Assembly (NCBI RefSeq): GCF_051014685.1
Contig: NW_027478402.1
Coordinates: 124,001 to 188,000 of the forward strand
DNA from: Ptiloglossa arizonensis
Lineage: Eukaryota > Arthropoda > Insecta > Hymenoptera > Colletidae
Direction: 5' to 3'
Length of the DNA stretch: 64,000 bases
A program made the position numbers and the translations under genes. Under the pieces are notes generated by a model, which saw nothing but the letters and a program-made list of their open reading frames with translations, searched no databases and was not told the origin of the DNA. This document shows positions 1 to 12,107 of the stretch, piece after piece. Position 1 is the stretch's first letter; every line of letters begins with the position of its first letter.

Positions 1-83
1 AACAAATTTTTCGCATTTCTGCTGCTCCAAACGCTTAACCAGAATGGACAAGGGAAAAAATACACACACCGTTGTTTTCGTAC
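1..83 (+). repeat. Truncated chimeric monomer at left window edge
   Basis: This is the 3' part of a monomer cut by the window edge. It starts like the W/X class (cgcatttctgctgctcc, aatggacaaggg) but ends like O (cacaccgttgttttcgtacgag) and runs straight into a P monomer at 84. Nowhere else did I see the cttaaccagaatggacaagg half joined to the gttgttttcg half. It therefore looks like a recombinant junction made by unequal exchange between monomer classes. Confidence 0.7.
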
Positions 84-1145
84 GAGTTTCTACTTTCAGA
101 GGCAATAGGAATTTTTGGGTTTGGACAATCAGTTCGCGAGTTATGGGAGTTTGAAGCTAAGAAATGGTTGAGAAGACAACAAATTTTTCGCAATTCTGCT
201 GCTCCAAACGCTCAACCAGAATGGGCTAGGGAAAAAATACACACACCGTGGTAATCGGGCGAGTTTCTACATTCAGATGCAGCAGGAATTTTTGGGTTTG
301 GTCAATTCGTTCGCGAGATATGGGAGTTTGATGCTAAAATGTGGTTCAGAAAACAACAAATTTTTCGCACTTCTGCTGCACCAAACGCTTAACCAGAACG
401 GCCTAGGGAGAAAATACACATACCGTTGTAATCGGGCGAGTTTCTACTTTCAGATGTAGTAGGAATTTTTGGGTTTCGTCAATCCGTTCGCGAGATGTGG
501 GAGTTTGAAGCTAAGAAATGGTTGAGAAAGCAACAAATTTTTCACACTTCTGCTGCTCCAAACGCTTAACCAGAATGGCCTAGGGAAAAAATACACATAC
601 TGTTGTAATCGGGCGAGTTTCTACTTTCAGATGTAGTAGGAATTTTTGGGTTTGGTCAATCCGTTCGCGAGATGTGGGAGTTTGAAGCTAAGAAATGGTT
701 GAGAAGGCAACAAATTTTTCGCACTTCTGTTGCTCCAAACGCTTAATCAGAATGGCCTAGTGAAAAAATACACATACCTTTGTAATCGGGCGAGTTTCTA
801 CATTCAGATGTAGTAGGAATTTTTGGGTTTGGTCAATCCGTTCGCGAGATGTGGGAATTTGAAGCTAAGAAATGGTTGACAAGACAACAAATTTTTCGCA
901 CTTTTGCTGCACCAAACGCTTAACCAGAATGGCCTAGGGAAAAAATACTAATACCTTTGTAATCGGGCGAGTTTCTACTTTCAGATGTAGTAGGAATTTC
1001 TGGGTTTGATCAATCTGTTCGCGAGATGTGGGAGTTTGAAGCTAAGAAATGGTTGAGAAGACAACAAATTTTTCGCACTTCTGCTGCTCCAAACGCTTAA
1101 CCAGAATGGACAAGGGAAAAAATACACATACCTTTGTAATCGGGC
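84..1145 (+). repeat. Left-edge partial higher-order unit (6 complete monomers)
   Basis: Order is P, Q, R, then R-, U/V- and W-like monomers up to the O monomer at 1146. The first part (to about 705) matches 2914-3535 at an offset of 2830 bp. From 626 onward it also belongs to the left copy of the 6718-bp-period duplication. The upstream P lacks its full O partner because of the chimeric junction at the window edge. Confidence 0.85.
261..437 (+). repeat. Example single 177-bp monomer (Q class)
   Basis: This complete monomer illustrates the phase used here. It belongs to the Q class that follows the P monomer. Its marks are gatgcagcagg near the start, caattcgttcgcg, gatgctaaaatgtggttcag in place of the usual gaagctaagaaatggttgag, and cagaacggcctagggag near the end. 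It carries the TCGCGA (NruI) site at monomer positions 51-56 that most copies keep. A partial digest of the array with that enzyme should give a 177-bp ladder. Confidence 0.95.
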
Positions 1146-2736
1146 GAGTTTCTACTTTCAGATGTAGTAGGAATTTCTGGGTTTGATCAATCCGTTCGCG
1201 AGATATGGGAGTTGGAAGCTAAGAAATGGTTGAGAAGACACCAAATTTTTCGCACTTCTGTTGCTCCAAACGCTTACCCAGAATGGCCTTGGGAAAAAAT
1301 ACACACACCGTTGTTTTCGTACGAGTTTCTACTTTCAGAGGCAATAGGAATTTTTGGGTTTGGACAATCAGTTCGCGAGTTATGGGAGTTTGAAGCTAAG
1401 AAATGGTTGAGAAGACAACAAATTTTTCGCAATTCTGCTGCTCCAAACGCTTAACCAGAATGGGCTAGGGAAAAAATACACACACCGTTGTAATCGGGCG
1501 AGTTTCTACATTCAGACGCAGCAGGAATTTTTGGGGTTGGTCAATTTGTTCGCGAGATATGGGAGTTTGATGCTAAGATGTGGTTCAGAAAACAACAAAT
1601 TTTTCGCACTTCTGCTGCACCAAACGCTTAACCAGAACGGCCTAGGGAGAAAGTACACATACCGTTGTAATCGGGCGAGTTTCTACTTTCAGATGTAGTA
1701 GGAATTTTTGGGTTTGGTCAATCCGCTCGCGTGATGTGGGAGTTTGAAGCTAAGAAATGGTTGAGAAAGCAACAAATTTTTCACACTTCTGCTGCTCCAA
1801 ACGCTTAACCAGAATGGCCTAGGGAGAAAATACACATACCGTTGTAATCGGGCGAGTTTCTACTTTCAGATGTAGTAGGAATTTTTGGGTTTGGTCAATC
1901 CGTTCGCGAGATGTGGGAGTTTGAAGCTAAGAAATGGTTGAGAAAGCAACAAATTTTTCACACTTCTGCTGCTCCAAACGCTTAACCAGAATGGCCTAGG
2001 GAAAAAATACACATACTGTTGTAATCGGGCGAGTTTCTACTTTCAGATATAGTAGGAATTTTTGGGTTTGTTCAATCCGTTCGCGAGATATGGCAGTTTG
2101 AAGCTAAGAAATGGTTGAGAAGACAACAAATTTTTCGCACTTTTGCTGCACCAAACGCTTAACCAGAATGGCCTAGGGAAAAATACACATACGTTGTAAT
2201 CGGGCGAGTTTCTACATTCAGATGTAGTAGGAATTTTTGGGTTTGGTCAATCCGTTCGCGAGATGTGGGAGTTTGAAGCTAAGAAATGGTTGAGAAGGCA
2301 ACAAATTTTTCGCACTTCTGTTGCTCCAAACGCTTAATCAGAATGGCCTAGTGAAAAAATACACATACCTTTGTAATCGGGCGAGTTTCTACATTCAGAT
2401 GTAGTAGGAATTTTTGGGTTTGGTCAATCCGTTCGCGAGATGTGGGAATTTGAAGCTAAGAAATGGTTGAGAAGACAACAAATTTTTCGCACTTTTGCTG
2501 CACCAAACGCTTAACCAGAATGGCCTAGGGAAAAAATACACATACCTTTGTAATCGGGCGAGTTTCTACTTTCAGATGTAGTAGGAATTTCTGGGTTTGA
2601 TCAATCTGTTCGCGAGATGTGGGAGTTTGAAGCTAAGAAATGGTTGAGAAGACAACAAATTTTTCGCACTTCTGCTGCTCCAAACGCTTAACCAGAATGG
2701 ACAAGGGAAAAAATACACATACCTTTGTAATCGGGC
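1146..2736 (+). repeat. Higher-order unit, 9-mer (1591 bp)
   Basis: Nine monomers in the order O, P, Q, R, R, T (175 bp), U, V, W, reaching the next O at 2737. The 2-bp shortfall from 9 x 177 lies in the T monomer (gggaaaaatacacatacgttg). This is the cleanest example of the full unit; shorter units look like deletions or rearrangements of it. An almost identical copy lies at 7864-9454. Confidence 0.9.
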
Positions 2737-3798
2737 GAGTTTCTACTTTCAGATGTAGTAGGAATTTCTGGGTTTGATCAATCCGTTCGCGAGATATGGG
2801 AGTTGGAAGCTAAGAAATAGTTGAGAAGACACCAAATTTTTCGCACTTCTGTTGCTCCAAACGCTTACCCAGAATGGCCTTGGGAAAAAATACACACACC
2901 GTTGTTTTCGTACGAGTTTCTACTTTCAGAGGCAATAGGAATTTTTGGGTTTGGACAATCAGTTCGCGAGTTATGGGAGTTTGAAGCTAAGAAATGGTTG
3001 AGAAGACAACAAATTTTTCGCAATTCTGCTGCTCCAAACGCTCAACCAGAATGGGCTAGGGAAAAAATATACACACCGTGGTAATCGGGCGAGTTTCTAC
3101 ATTCAGATGCAGCAGGAATTTTTGGGTTTGGTCAATTCGTTCGCGAGATATGGGAGTTTGATGCTAAAATGTGGTTCAGAAAACAACAAATTTTTCGCAC
3201 TTCTGCTGCACCAAACGCTTAACCAGAACGGCCTAGGGAGAAAATACACATACCGTTGTAATCGGGCGAGTTTCTACTTTCAGATGTAGTAGGAATTTTT
3301 GGGTTTCGTCAATCCGTTCGCGAGATGTGGGAGTTTGAAGCTAAGAAATGGTTGAGAAAGCAACAAATTTTTCACACTTCTGCTGCTCCAAACGCTTAAC
3401 CAGAATGGCCTAGGGAAAAAATACACATACTGTTGTAATCGGGCGAGTTTCTACTTTCAGATGTAGTAGGAATTTTTGGGTTTGGTCAATCCGTTCGCGA
3501 GATGTGGGAGTTTGAAGCTAAGAAATGGTTGAGAAGACAACAAATTTTTCGCACTTTTGCTGCACCAAACGCTTAACCAGAATGGCATAGGGAAAAAATA
3601 CACATTCTGTTGTAATCGGGCGAGTTTCTACTTTCAGATATGGTAGGAATTTTTGGGTTTGTTCAATCCGTTCGCGAGATATGGCAGTTTGAAACTAAGA
3701 AATGGTTGAGAAGACAACAAATTTTTCGCATTTCTGCTGCTCCAAACGCTTAACCAGAATGGACTAGGGAAAAAATACACATACCTTTGTAATCGGGC
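2737..3798 (+). repeat. Higher-order unit, 6-mer (1062 bp)
   Basis: O, P, Q, R, an R-like hybrid with gacaac and cacttttgctg, and an X monomer (gatatggtagg, gaaactaag, aatggactaggg). The O monomer has tagttgagaagacacc instead of tggttgag, a stop in the open frame. The copy at 9455 is nearly identical; I saw T at 3070 against C at 9788, and A at 3686 against C at 10404. Confidence 0.9.
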
Positions 3799-5389
3799 GA
3801 GTTTCTACTTTCAGATGTAGTAGGAATTTCTGGGTTTGATCAATCCGTTCGCGAGATATGGGAGTTGGAAGCTAAGAAATAGTTGAGAAGACACCAAATT
3901 TTTCGCACTTCTGTTGCTCCAAACGCTTACCCAGAATGGCCTTGGGAAAAAATACACACACCGTTGTTTTCGTACGAGTTTCTACTTTCAGAGGCAATAG
4001 GAATTTTTGGGTTTGGACAATCAGTTCGCGAGTTATGGGAGTTTGAAGCTAAGAAATGGTTGAGAAGACAACAAATTTTTCGCAATTCTGCTGCTCCAAA
4101 CGCTTAACCAGAATGGGCTAGGGAAAAAATACACACACCGTGGTAATCGGGCGAGTTTCTACATTCAGATGCAGCAGGAATTTTTGGGTTTGGTCAATTC
4201 GTTCGCGAGATATGGGAGTTTGATGCTAAAATGTGGTTCAGAAAACAACAAATTTTTCGCACTTCTGCTGCACCAAACGCTTAACCAGAACGGCCTAGGG
4301 AGAAAATACACATACCGTTGTAATCGGGCGAGTTTCTACTTTCAGATGTAGTAGGAATTTTTGGGTTTCGTCAATCCGTTCGCGAGATGTGGGAGTTTGA
4401 AGCTAAGAAATGGTTGAGAAAGCAACAAATTTTTCACACTTCTGCTGCTCCAAACGCTTAACCAGAATGGCCTAGGGAAAAAATACACATACTGTTGTAA
4501 TCGGGCGAGTTTCTACTTTCAGATATAGTAGGAATTTTTGGGTTTGGTCAATCCGTTCGCGAGATATGGGAGTTGGAAGCTAAGAAATGGTTGAGAAGGC
4601 AACAAATTTTTCACACTTCTGCTGCTCCAAACGCTTAACCAGAATTGCCTAGGGAAAAAATACACATACTGTTGTAATCGGGCGAGTTTCTGCTTTCAGA
4701 TATAGTAGGAATTTTTGGGTTTGTTCAATCCGTTCGCGAGATATGGCAGTTTGAAGCTAAGAAATGGTTGAGAAGACAACAAATTTTTCGCACTTTTGCT
4801 GCACCAAACGCTTAACCAGAATGGCCTAGGGAAAAATACACATACGTTGTAAGCGGGCGAGTTTCTACATTCAGATGTAGTAGGAATTTTTGGGTTTGTT
4901 CAATCCGTTCGCGAGATATGGCAGTTTGAAACTAAGAAATGGTTGAGAAGACAACAAATTTTTCGCATTTCTGCTGCTCCAAACGCTTAACCAGAATGGA
5001 CTAGGGAAAAAATACACATACCTTTGTAATCGGGCGAGTTTCTACTTTCAGATGTAGTAGGAATTTTTGGGTTTGGTCAATCCGTTCGCGAGATGTGGGA
5101 GTTTGAAGCTAAGAAATGGTTGAGAAGACAACAAATTTTTCGCACTTTTGCTGCACCAAACGCTTAACCAGAATGGCATAGGGAAAAAATACACATACTG
5201 TTGTAATCGGGCGAGTTTCTACTTTCAGATATGGTAGGAATTTTTGGGTTTGTTCAATCCGTTCGCGAGATATGGCAGTTTGAAACTAAGAAATGGTTGA
5301 GAAGACAACAAATTTTTCGCATTTCTGCTGCTCCAAATGCTTAACCAGAATGGACTAGGGAAAAAATACACATACCTTTGTAATCGGGC
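3799..5389 (+). repeat. Higher-order unit, 9-mer (1591 bp), alternative order
   Basis: Same length as the unit at 1146 but different content after R: an S monomer (gatatgggagttggaag, cagaattgcc), a T monomer with gctttcag, an X-like monomer, and an R'-X pair resembling 3447-3798. Length is conserved while composition is reshuffled. Near-identical copy at 10517-12107. Confidence 0.88.
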
Positions 5390-6626
5390 GAGTTTCTACT
5401 TTCAGATGTAGTAGGAATTTCTGGGTTTGATCAATCCGTTCGCGAGATATGGGAGTTGGAAGCTAAGAAATAGTTGAGAAGACACCAAATTTTTCGCACT
5501 TCTGTTGCTCCAAACGCTTACCCAGAATGGCCTTGGGAAAAAATACACACACCGTTGTTTTCGTACGAGTTTCTACTTTCAGAGGCAATAGGAATTTTTG
5601 GGTTTGGACAATCAGTTCGCGAGTTATGGGAGTTTGAAGCTAAGAAATGGTTGAGAAGACAACAAATTTTTCGCAATTCTGCTGCTCCAAACGCTTAACC
5701 AGAATGGGCTAGGGAAAAAATACACACACCGTGGTAATCGGGCGAGTTTCTACATTCAGATGCAGCAGGAATTTTTGGGTTTGGTCAATTCGTTCGCGAG
5801 ATATGGGAGTTTGATGCTAAAATGTGGTTCAGAAAACAACAAATTTTTCGCACTTCTGCTGCACCAAACGCTTAACCAGAACGGCCTAGGGAGAAAATAC
5901 ACATACCGTTGTAATCGGGCGAGTTTCTACTTTCAGATGTAGTAGGAATTTTTGGGTTTCGTCAATCCGTTCGCGAGATGTGGGAGTTTGAAGCTAAGAA
6001 ATGGTTGAGAAAGCAACAAATTTTTCACACTTCTGCTGCTCCAAACGCTTAACCAGAATGGCCTAGGGAAAAAATACACATACTGTTGTAATCGGGCGAG
6101 TTTCTACTTTCAGATATAGTAGGAATTTTTGGGTTTGGTCAATCCGTTCGCGAGATATGGGAGTTGGAAGCTAAGAAATGGTTGAGAAGGCAACAAATTT
6201 TTCACACTTCTGCTGCTCCAAACGCTTAACCAGAATTGCCTAGGGAGAAAATACACATACTGTTGTAATCGGGCGAGTTTCTACTTTCAGATATAGTAGG
6301 AATTTTTGGGTTTGTTCAATCCGTTCGCGAGATATGGCAGTTTGAAGCTAAGAAATGGTTGAGAAGACAACAAATTTTTCGCACTTTTGCTGCACCAAAC
6401 GCTTAACCAGAGTGGCATAGGGAAAAATACACATACGTTGTAAGCGGGCGAGTTTCTACATTCAGATGTAGTAGGAATTTTTGGGTTTGGTCAATCCGTT
6501 CGCGAGATGTGGGAGTTTGAAGCTAAGAAATGGTTGAGAAGGTAACAAATTTTTCGCATTTCTGCTGCTCCAAACGCTTAACCAGAATGGACAAGGGAAA
6601 AAATACACATACCTTTGTAATCGGGC
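5390..6626 (+). repeat. Higher-order unit, 7-mer (1237 bp)
   Basis: O (with tag), P, Q, R, S, T (175 bp) and a final monomer with a gaaggtaacaaat variant followed by cgcatttctgc and aatggacaaggg. It matches the 12108 unit only as far as 5732, where the 6718-bp duplication ends. A very similar 7-mer lies at 15292-16529. Confidence 0.88.
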
Positions 6627-7863
6627 GAGTTTCTACTTTCAGATGTAGTAGGAATTTCTGGGTTTGATCAATCCGTTCGCGAGATATGGGAGTTGGAAGC
6701 TAAGAAATGGTTGAGAAGACACCAAATTTTTCGCACTTCTGTTGCTCCAAACGCTTACCCAGAATGGCCTTGGGAAAAAATACACACACCTTTGTTTTCG
6801 TACGAGTTTCTACTTTCAGAGGCAATAGGAATTTTTGGGTTTGGACAATCAGTTCGCGAGTTATGGGAGTTTGAAGCTAAGAAATGGTTGAGAAGACAAC
6901 AAATTTTTCGCAATTCTGCTGCTCCAAACGCTTAACCAGAATGGGCTAGGGAAAAAATACACACACCGTTGTAATCGGGCGAGTTTCTACATTCAGACGC
7001 AGCAGGAATTTTTGAGTTTGGTCAATTTGTTCGCGAGATGTGGGAGTTTGAAGCTAAGAAATGGTTGAGAAAGCAACAAATTTTTCACACTTCTGCTGCT
7101 CCAAACGCTTAACCAGAATGGCCTAGGGAAAAAATACACATACTGTTGTAATCGGGCGAGTTTCTACTTTCAGATATAGTAGGAATTTTTGGGTTTGTTC
7201 AATCCGTTCGCGAGATATGGCAGTTTGAAGCTAAGAAATGGTTGAGAAGACAACAAATTTTTCGCACTTTTGCTGCACCAAACGCTTAACCAGAATGGCC
7301 TAGGGAAAAATACACATACGTTGTAATCGGGCGAGTTTCTACATTCAGATGTAGTAGGAATTTTTGGGTTTGGTCAATCCGTTCGCGAGATGTGGGAGTT
7401 TGAAGCTAAGAAATGGTTGAGAAGGCAACAAATTTTTCGCACTTCTGTTGCTCCAAACGCTTAATCAGAATGGCCTAGTGAAAAAATACACATACCTTTG
7501 TAATCGGGCGAGTTTCTACATTCAGATGTAGTAGGAATTTTTGGGTTTGGTCAATCCGTTCGCGAGATGTGGGAATTTGAAGCTAAGAAATGGTTGACAA
7601 GACAACAAATTTTTCGCACTTTTGCTGCACCAAACGCTTAACCAGAATGGCCTAGGGAAAAAATACTAATACCTTTGTAATCGGGCGAGTTTCTACTTTC
7701 AGATGTAGTAGGAATTTCTGGGTTTGATCAATCTGTTCGCGAGATGTGGGAGTTTGAAGCTAAGAAATGGTTGAGAAGACAACAAATTTTTCGCACTTCT
7801 GCTGCTCCAAACGCTTAACCAGAATGGACAAGGGAAAAAATACACATACCTTTGTAATCGGGC
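6627..7863 (+). repeat. Higher-order unit, 7-mer (1237 bp)
   Basis: O, P, then a Q/R chimera (gacgcagcagg, tttttgagtttgg, caatttgttcgcgagatgtgg running into R-type sequence), T, U, V and W. It spans the boundary of the large duplication, whose right copy begins at about 7344 inside this unit. The Q/R chimera is a deletion product joining Q to R in register. Confidence 0.86.
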
Positions 7864-9454
7864 GAGTTTCTACTTTCAGATGTAGTAGGAATTTCTGGGT
7901 TTGATCAATCCGTTCGCGAGATATGGGAGTTGGAAGCTAAGAAATGGTTGAGAAGACACCAAATTTTTCGCACTTCTGTTGCTCCAAACGCTTACCCAGA
8001 ATGGCCTTGGGAAAAAATACACACACCGTTGTTTTCGTACGAGTTTCTACTTTCAGAGGCAATAGGAATTTTTGGGTTTGGACAATCAGTTCGCGAGTTA
8101 TGGGAGTTTGAAGCTAAGAAATGGTTGAGAAGACAACAAATTTTTCGCAATTCTGCTGCTCCAAACGCTTAACCAGAATGGGCTAGGGAAAAAATACACA
8201 CACCGTTGTAATCGGGCGAGTTTCTACATTCAGACGCAGCAGGAATTTTTGGGGTTGGTCAATTTGTTCGCGAGATATGGGAGTTTGATGCTAAGATGTG
8301 GTTCAGAAAACAACAAATTTTTCGCACTTCTGCTGCACCAAACGCTTAACCAGAACGGCCTAGGGAGAAAGTACACATACCGTTGTAATCGGGCGAGTTT
8401 CTACTTTCAGATGTAGTAGGAATTTTTGGGTTTGGTCAATCCGCTCGCGTGATGTGGGAGTTTGAAGCTAAGAAATGGTTGAGAAAGCAACAAATTTTTC
8501 ACACTTCTGCTGCTCCAAACGCTTAACCAGAATGGCCTAGGGAGAAAATACACATACCGTTGTAATCGGGCGAGTTTCTACTTTCAGATGTAGTAGGAAT
8601 TTTTGGGTTTGGTCAATCCGTTCGCGAGATGTGGGAGTTTGAAGCTAAGAAATGGTTGAGAAAGCAACAAATTTTTCACACTTCTGCTGCTCCAAACGCT
8701 TAACCAGAATGGCCTAGGGAAAAAATACACATACTGTTGTAATCGGGCGAGTTTCTACTTTCAGATATAGTAGGAATTTTTGGGTTTGTTCAATCCGTTC
8801 GCGAGATATGGCAGTTTGAAGCTAAGAAATGGTTGAGAAGACAACAAATTTTTCGCACTTTTGCTGCACCAAACGCTTAACCAGAATGGCCTAGGGAAAA
8901 ATACACATACGTTGTAATCGGGCGAGTTTCTACATTCAGATGTAGTAGGAATTTTTGGGTTTGGTCAATCCGTTCGCGAGATGTGGGAGTTTGAAGCTAA
9001 GAAATGGTTGAGAAGGCAACAAATTTTTCGCACTTCTGTTGCTCCAAACGCTTAATCAGAATGGCCTAGTGAAAAAATACACATACCTTTGTAATCGGGC
9101 GAGTTTCTACATTCAGATGTAGTAGGAATTTTTGGGTTTGGTCAATCCGTTCGCGAGATGTGGGAATTTGAAGCTAAGAAATGGTTGAGAAGACAACAAA
9201 TTTTTCGCACTTTTGCTGCACCAAACGCTTAACCAGAATGGCCTAGGGAAAAAATACACATACCTTTGTAATCGGGCGAGTTTCTACTTTCAGATGTAGT
9301 AGGAATTTCTGGGTTTGATCAATCTGTTCGCGAGATGTGGGAGTTTGAAGCTAAGAAATGGTTGAGAAGACAACAAATTTTTCGCACTTCTGCTGCTCCA
9401 AACGCTTAACCAGAATGGACAAGGGAAAAAATACACATACCTTTGTAATCGGGC
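7864..9454 (+). repeat. Higher-order unit, 9-mer (1591 bp)
   Basis: Right-hand copy of the unit at 1146-2736, exactly 6718 bp downstream. It has the same class order and the same private marks, including gctcgcgtgatgtgg in the first R monomer and aagtacacataccg after Q. Confidence 0.9.
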
Positions 9455-10516
9455 GAGTTTCTACTTTCAGATGTAGTAGGAATTTCTGGGTTTGATCAAT
9501 CCGTTCGCGAGATATGGGAGTTGGAAGCTAAGAAATAGTTGAGAAGACACCAAATTTTTCGCACTTCTGTTGCTCCAAACGCTTACCCAGAATGGCCTTG
9601 GGAAAAAATACACACACCGTTGTTTTCGTACGAGTTTCTACTTTCAGAGGCAATAGGAATTTTTGGGTTTGGACAATCAGTTCGCGAGTTATGGGAGTTT
9701 GAAGCTAAGAAATGGTTGAGAAGACAACAAATTTTTCGCAATTCTGCTGCTCCAAACGCTCAACCAGAATGGGCTAGGGAAAAAATACACACACCGTGGT
9801 AATCGGGCGAGTTTCTACATTCAGATGCAGCAGGAATTTTTGGGTTTGGTCAATTCGTTCGCGAGATATGGGAGTTTGATGCTAAAATGTGGTTCAGAAA
9901 ACAACAAATTTTTCGCACTTCTGCTGCACCAAACGCTTAACCAGAACGGCCTAGGGAGAAAATACACATACCGTTGTAATCGGGCGAGTTTCTACTTTCA
10001 GATGTAGTAGGAATTTTTGGGTTTCGTCAATCCGTTCGCGAGATGTGGGAGTTTGAAGCTAAGAAATGGTTGAGAAAGCAACAAATTTTTCACACTTCTG
10101 CTGCTCCAAACGCTTAACCAGAATGGCCTAGGGAAAAAATACACATACTGTTGTAATCGGGCGAGTTTCTACTTTCAGATGTAGTAGGAATTTTTGGGTT
10201 TGGTCAATCCGTTCGCGAGATGTGGGAGTTTGAAGCTAAGAAATGGTTGAGAAGACAACAAATTTTTCGCACTTTTGCTGCACCAAACGCTTAACCAGAA
10301 TGGCATAGGGAAAAAATACACATTCTGTTGTAATCGGGCGAGTTTCTACTTTCAGATATGGTAGGAATTTTTGGGTTTGTTCAATCCGTTCGCGAGATAT
10401 GGCCGTTTGAAACTAAGAAATGGTTGAGAAGACAACAAATTTTTCGCATTTCTGCTGCTCCAAACGCTTAACCAGAATGGACTAGGGAAAAAATACACAT
10501 ACCTTTGTAATCGGGC
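9455..10516 (+). repeat. Higher-order unit, 6-mer (1062 bp)
   Basis: Right-hand copy of 2737-3798. Two substitutions distinguish them (C at 9788, C at 10404); the remainder I checked is the same, including the cacattctgttg variant. Confidence 0.9.
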
Positions 10517-12107
10517 GAGTTTCTACTTTCAGATGTAGTAGGAATTTCTGGGTTTGATCAATCCGTTCGCGAGATATGGGAGTTGGAAGCTAAGAAATAG
10601 TTGAGAAGACACCAAATTTTTCGCACTTCTGTTGCTCCAAACGCTTACCCAGAATGGCCTTGGGAAAAAATACACACACCGTTGTTTTCGTACGAGTTTC
10701 TACTTTCAGAGGCAATAGGAATTTTTGGGTTTGGACAATCAGTTCGCGAGTTATGGGAGTTTGAAGCTAAGAAATGGTTGAGAAGACAACAAATTTTTCG
10801 CAATTCTGCTGCTCCAAACGCTTAACCAGAATGGGCTAGGGAAAAAATACACACACCGTGGTAATCGGGCGAGTTTCTACATTCAGATGCAGCAGGAATT
10901 TTTGGGTTTGGTCAATTCGTTCGCGAGATATGGGAGTTTGATGCTAAAATGTGGTTCAGAAAACAACAAATTTTTCGCACTTCTGCTGCACCAAACGCTT
11001 AACCAGAACGGCCTAGGGAGAAAATACACATACCGTTGTAATCGGGCGAGTTTCTACTTTCAGATGTAGTAGGAATTTTTGGGTTTCGTCAATCCGTTCG
11101 CGAGATGTGGGAGTTTGAAGCTAAGAAATGGTTGAGAAAGCAACAAATTTTTCACACTTCTGCTGCTCCAAACGCTTAACCAGAATGGCCTAGGGAAAAA
11201 ATACACATACTGTTGTAATCGGGCGAGTTTCTACTTTCAGATATAGTAGGAATTTTTGGGTTTGGTCAATCCGTTCGCGAGATATGGGAGTTGGAAGCTA
11301 AGAAATGGTTGAGAAGGCAACAAATTTTTCACACTTCTGCTGCTCCAAACGCTTAACCAGAATTGCCTAGGGAAAAAATACACATACTGTTGTAATCGGG
11401 CGAGTTTCTGCTTTCAGATATAGTAGGAATTTTTGGGTTTGTTCAATCCGTTCGCGAGATATGGCAGTTTGAAGCTAAGAAATGGTTGAGAAGACAACAA
11501 ATTTTTCGCACTTTTGCTGCACCAAACGCTTAACCAGAATGGCCTAGGGAAAAATACACATACGTTGTAAGCGGGCGAGTTTCTACATTCAGATGTAGTA
11601 GGAATTTTTGGGTTTGTTCAATCCGTTCGCGAGATATGGCAGTTTGAAACTAAGAAATGGTTGAGAAGACAACAAATTTTTCGCATTTCTGCTGCTCCAA
11701 ACGCTTAACCAGAATGGACTAGGGAAAAAATACACATACCTTTGTAATCGGGCGAGTTTCTACTTTCAGATGTAGTAGGAATTTTTGGGTTTGGTCAATC
11801 CGTTCGCGAGATGTGGGAGTTTGAAGCTAAGAAATGGTTGAGAAGACAACAAATTTTTCGCACTTTTGCTGCACCAAACGCTTAACCAGAATGGCATAGG
11901 GAAAAAATACACATACTGTTGTAATCGGGCGAGTTTCTACTTTCAGATATGGTAGGAATTTTTGGGTTTGTTCAATCCGTTCGCGAGATATGGCAGTTTG
12001 AAACTAAGAAATGGTTGAGAAGACAACAAATTTTTCGCATTTCTGCTGCTCCAAATGCTTAACCAGAATGGACTAGGGAAAAAATACACATACCTTTGTA
12101 ATCGGGC
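10517..12107 (+). repeat. Higher-order unit, 9-mer (1591 bp)
   Basis: Right-hand copy of 3799-5389 with the same unusual class order, the same gctttcag T monomer and the same ccaaatgctt variant near its end. Confidence 0.9.

Larger units (their letters stand above)
626..5732 (+). repeat. 5.1-kb duplicated segment, left copy (offset 6718)
   Basis: Every landmark in this stretch recurs 6718 bp downstream (7344-12450), with identical unit sizes 9, 6 and 9 and identical private variants. Two substitutions were seen: 3070 T / 9788 C and 3686 A / 10404 C. Left boundary: ctac(t)ttcag against ctac(a)ttcag at 625/7343. Right boundary: ccgtgg against ccgttg at 5733/12451. Confidence 0.88.

Noticed and set aside
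1212..1454. Plus-strand open reading frames of 60-87 codons repeated at O-P pairs
   Set aside because: They lie wholly within satellite monomers. Those in the O-P frame start at TTG, the Q ones end within one monomer, and none matches a protein family I know. They result from the 3 x 59 monomer length and loss of two stops.
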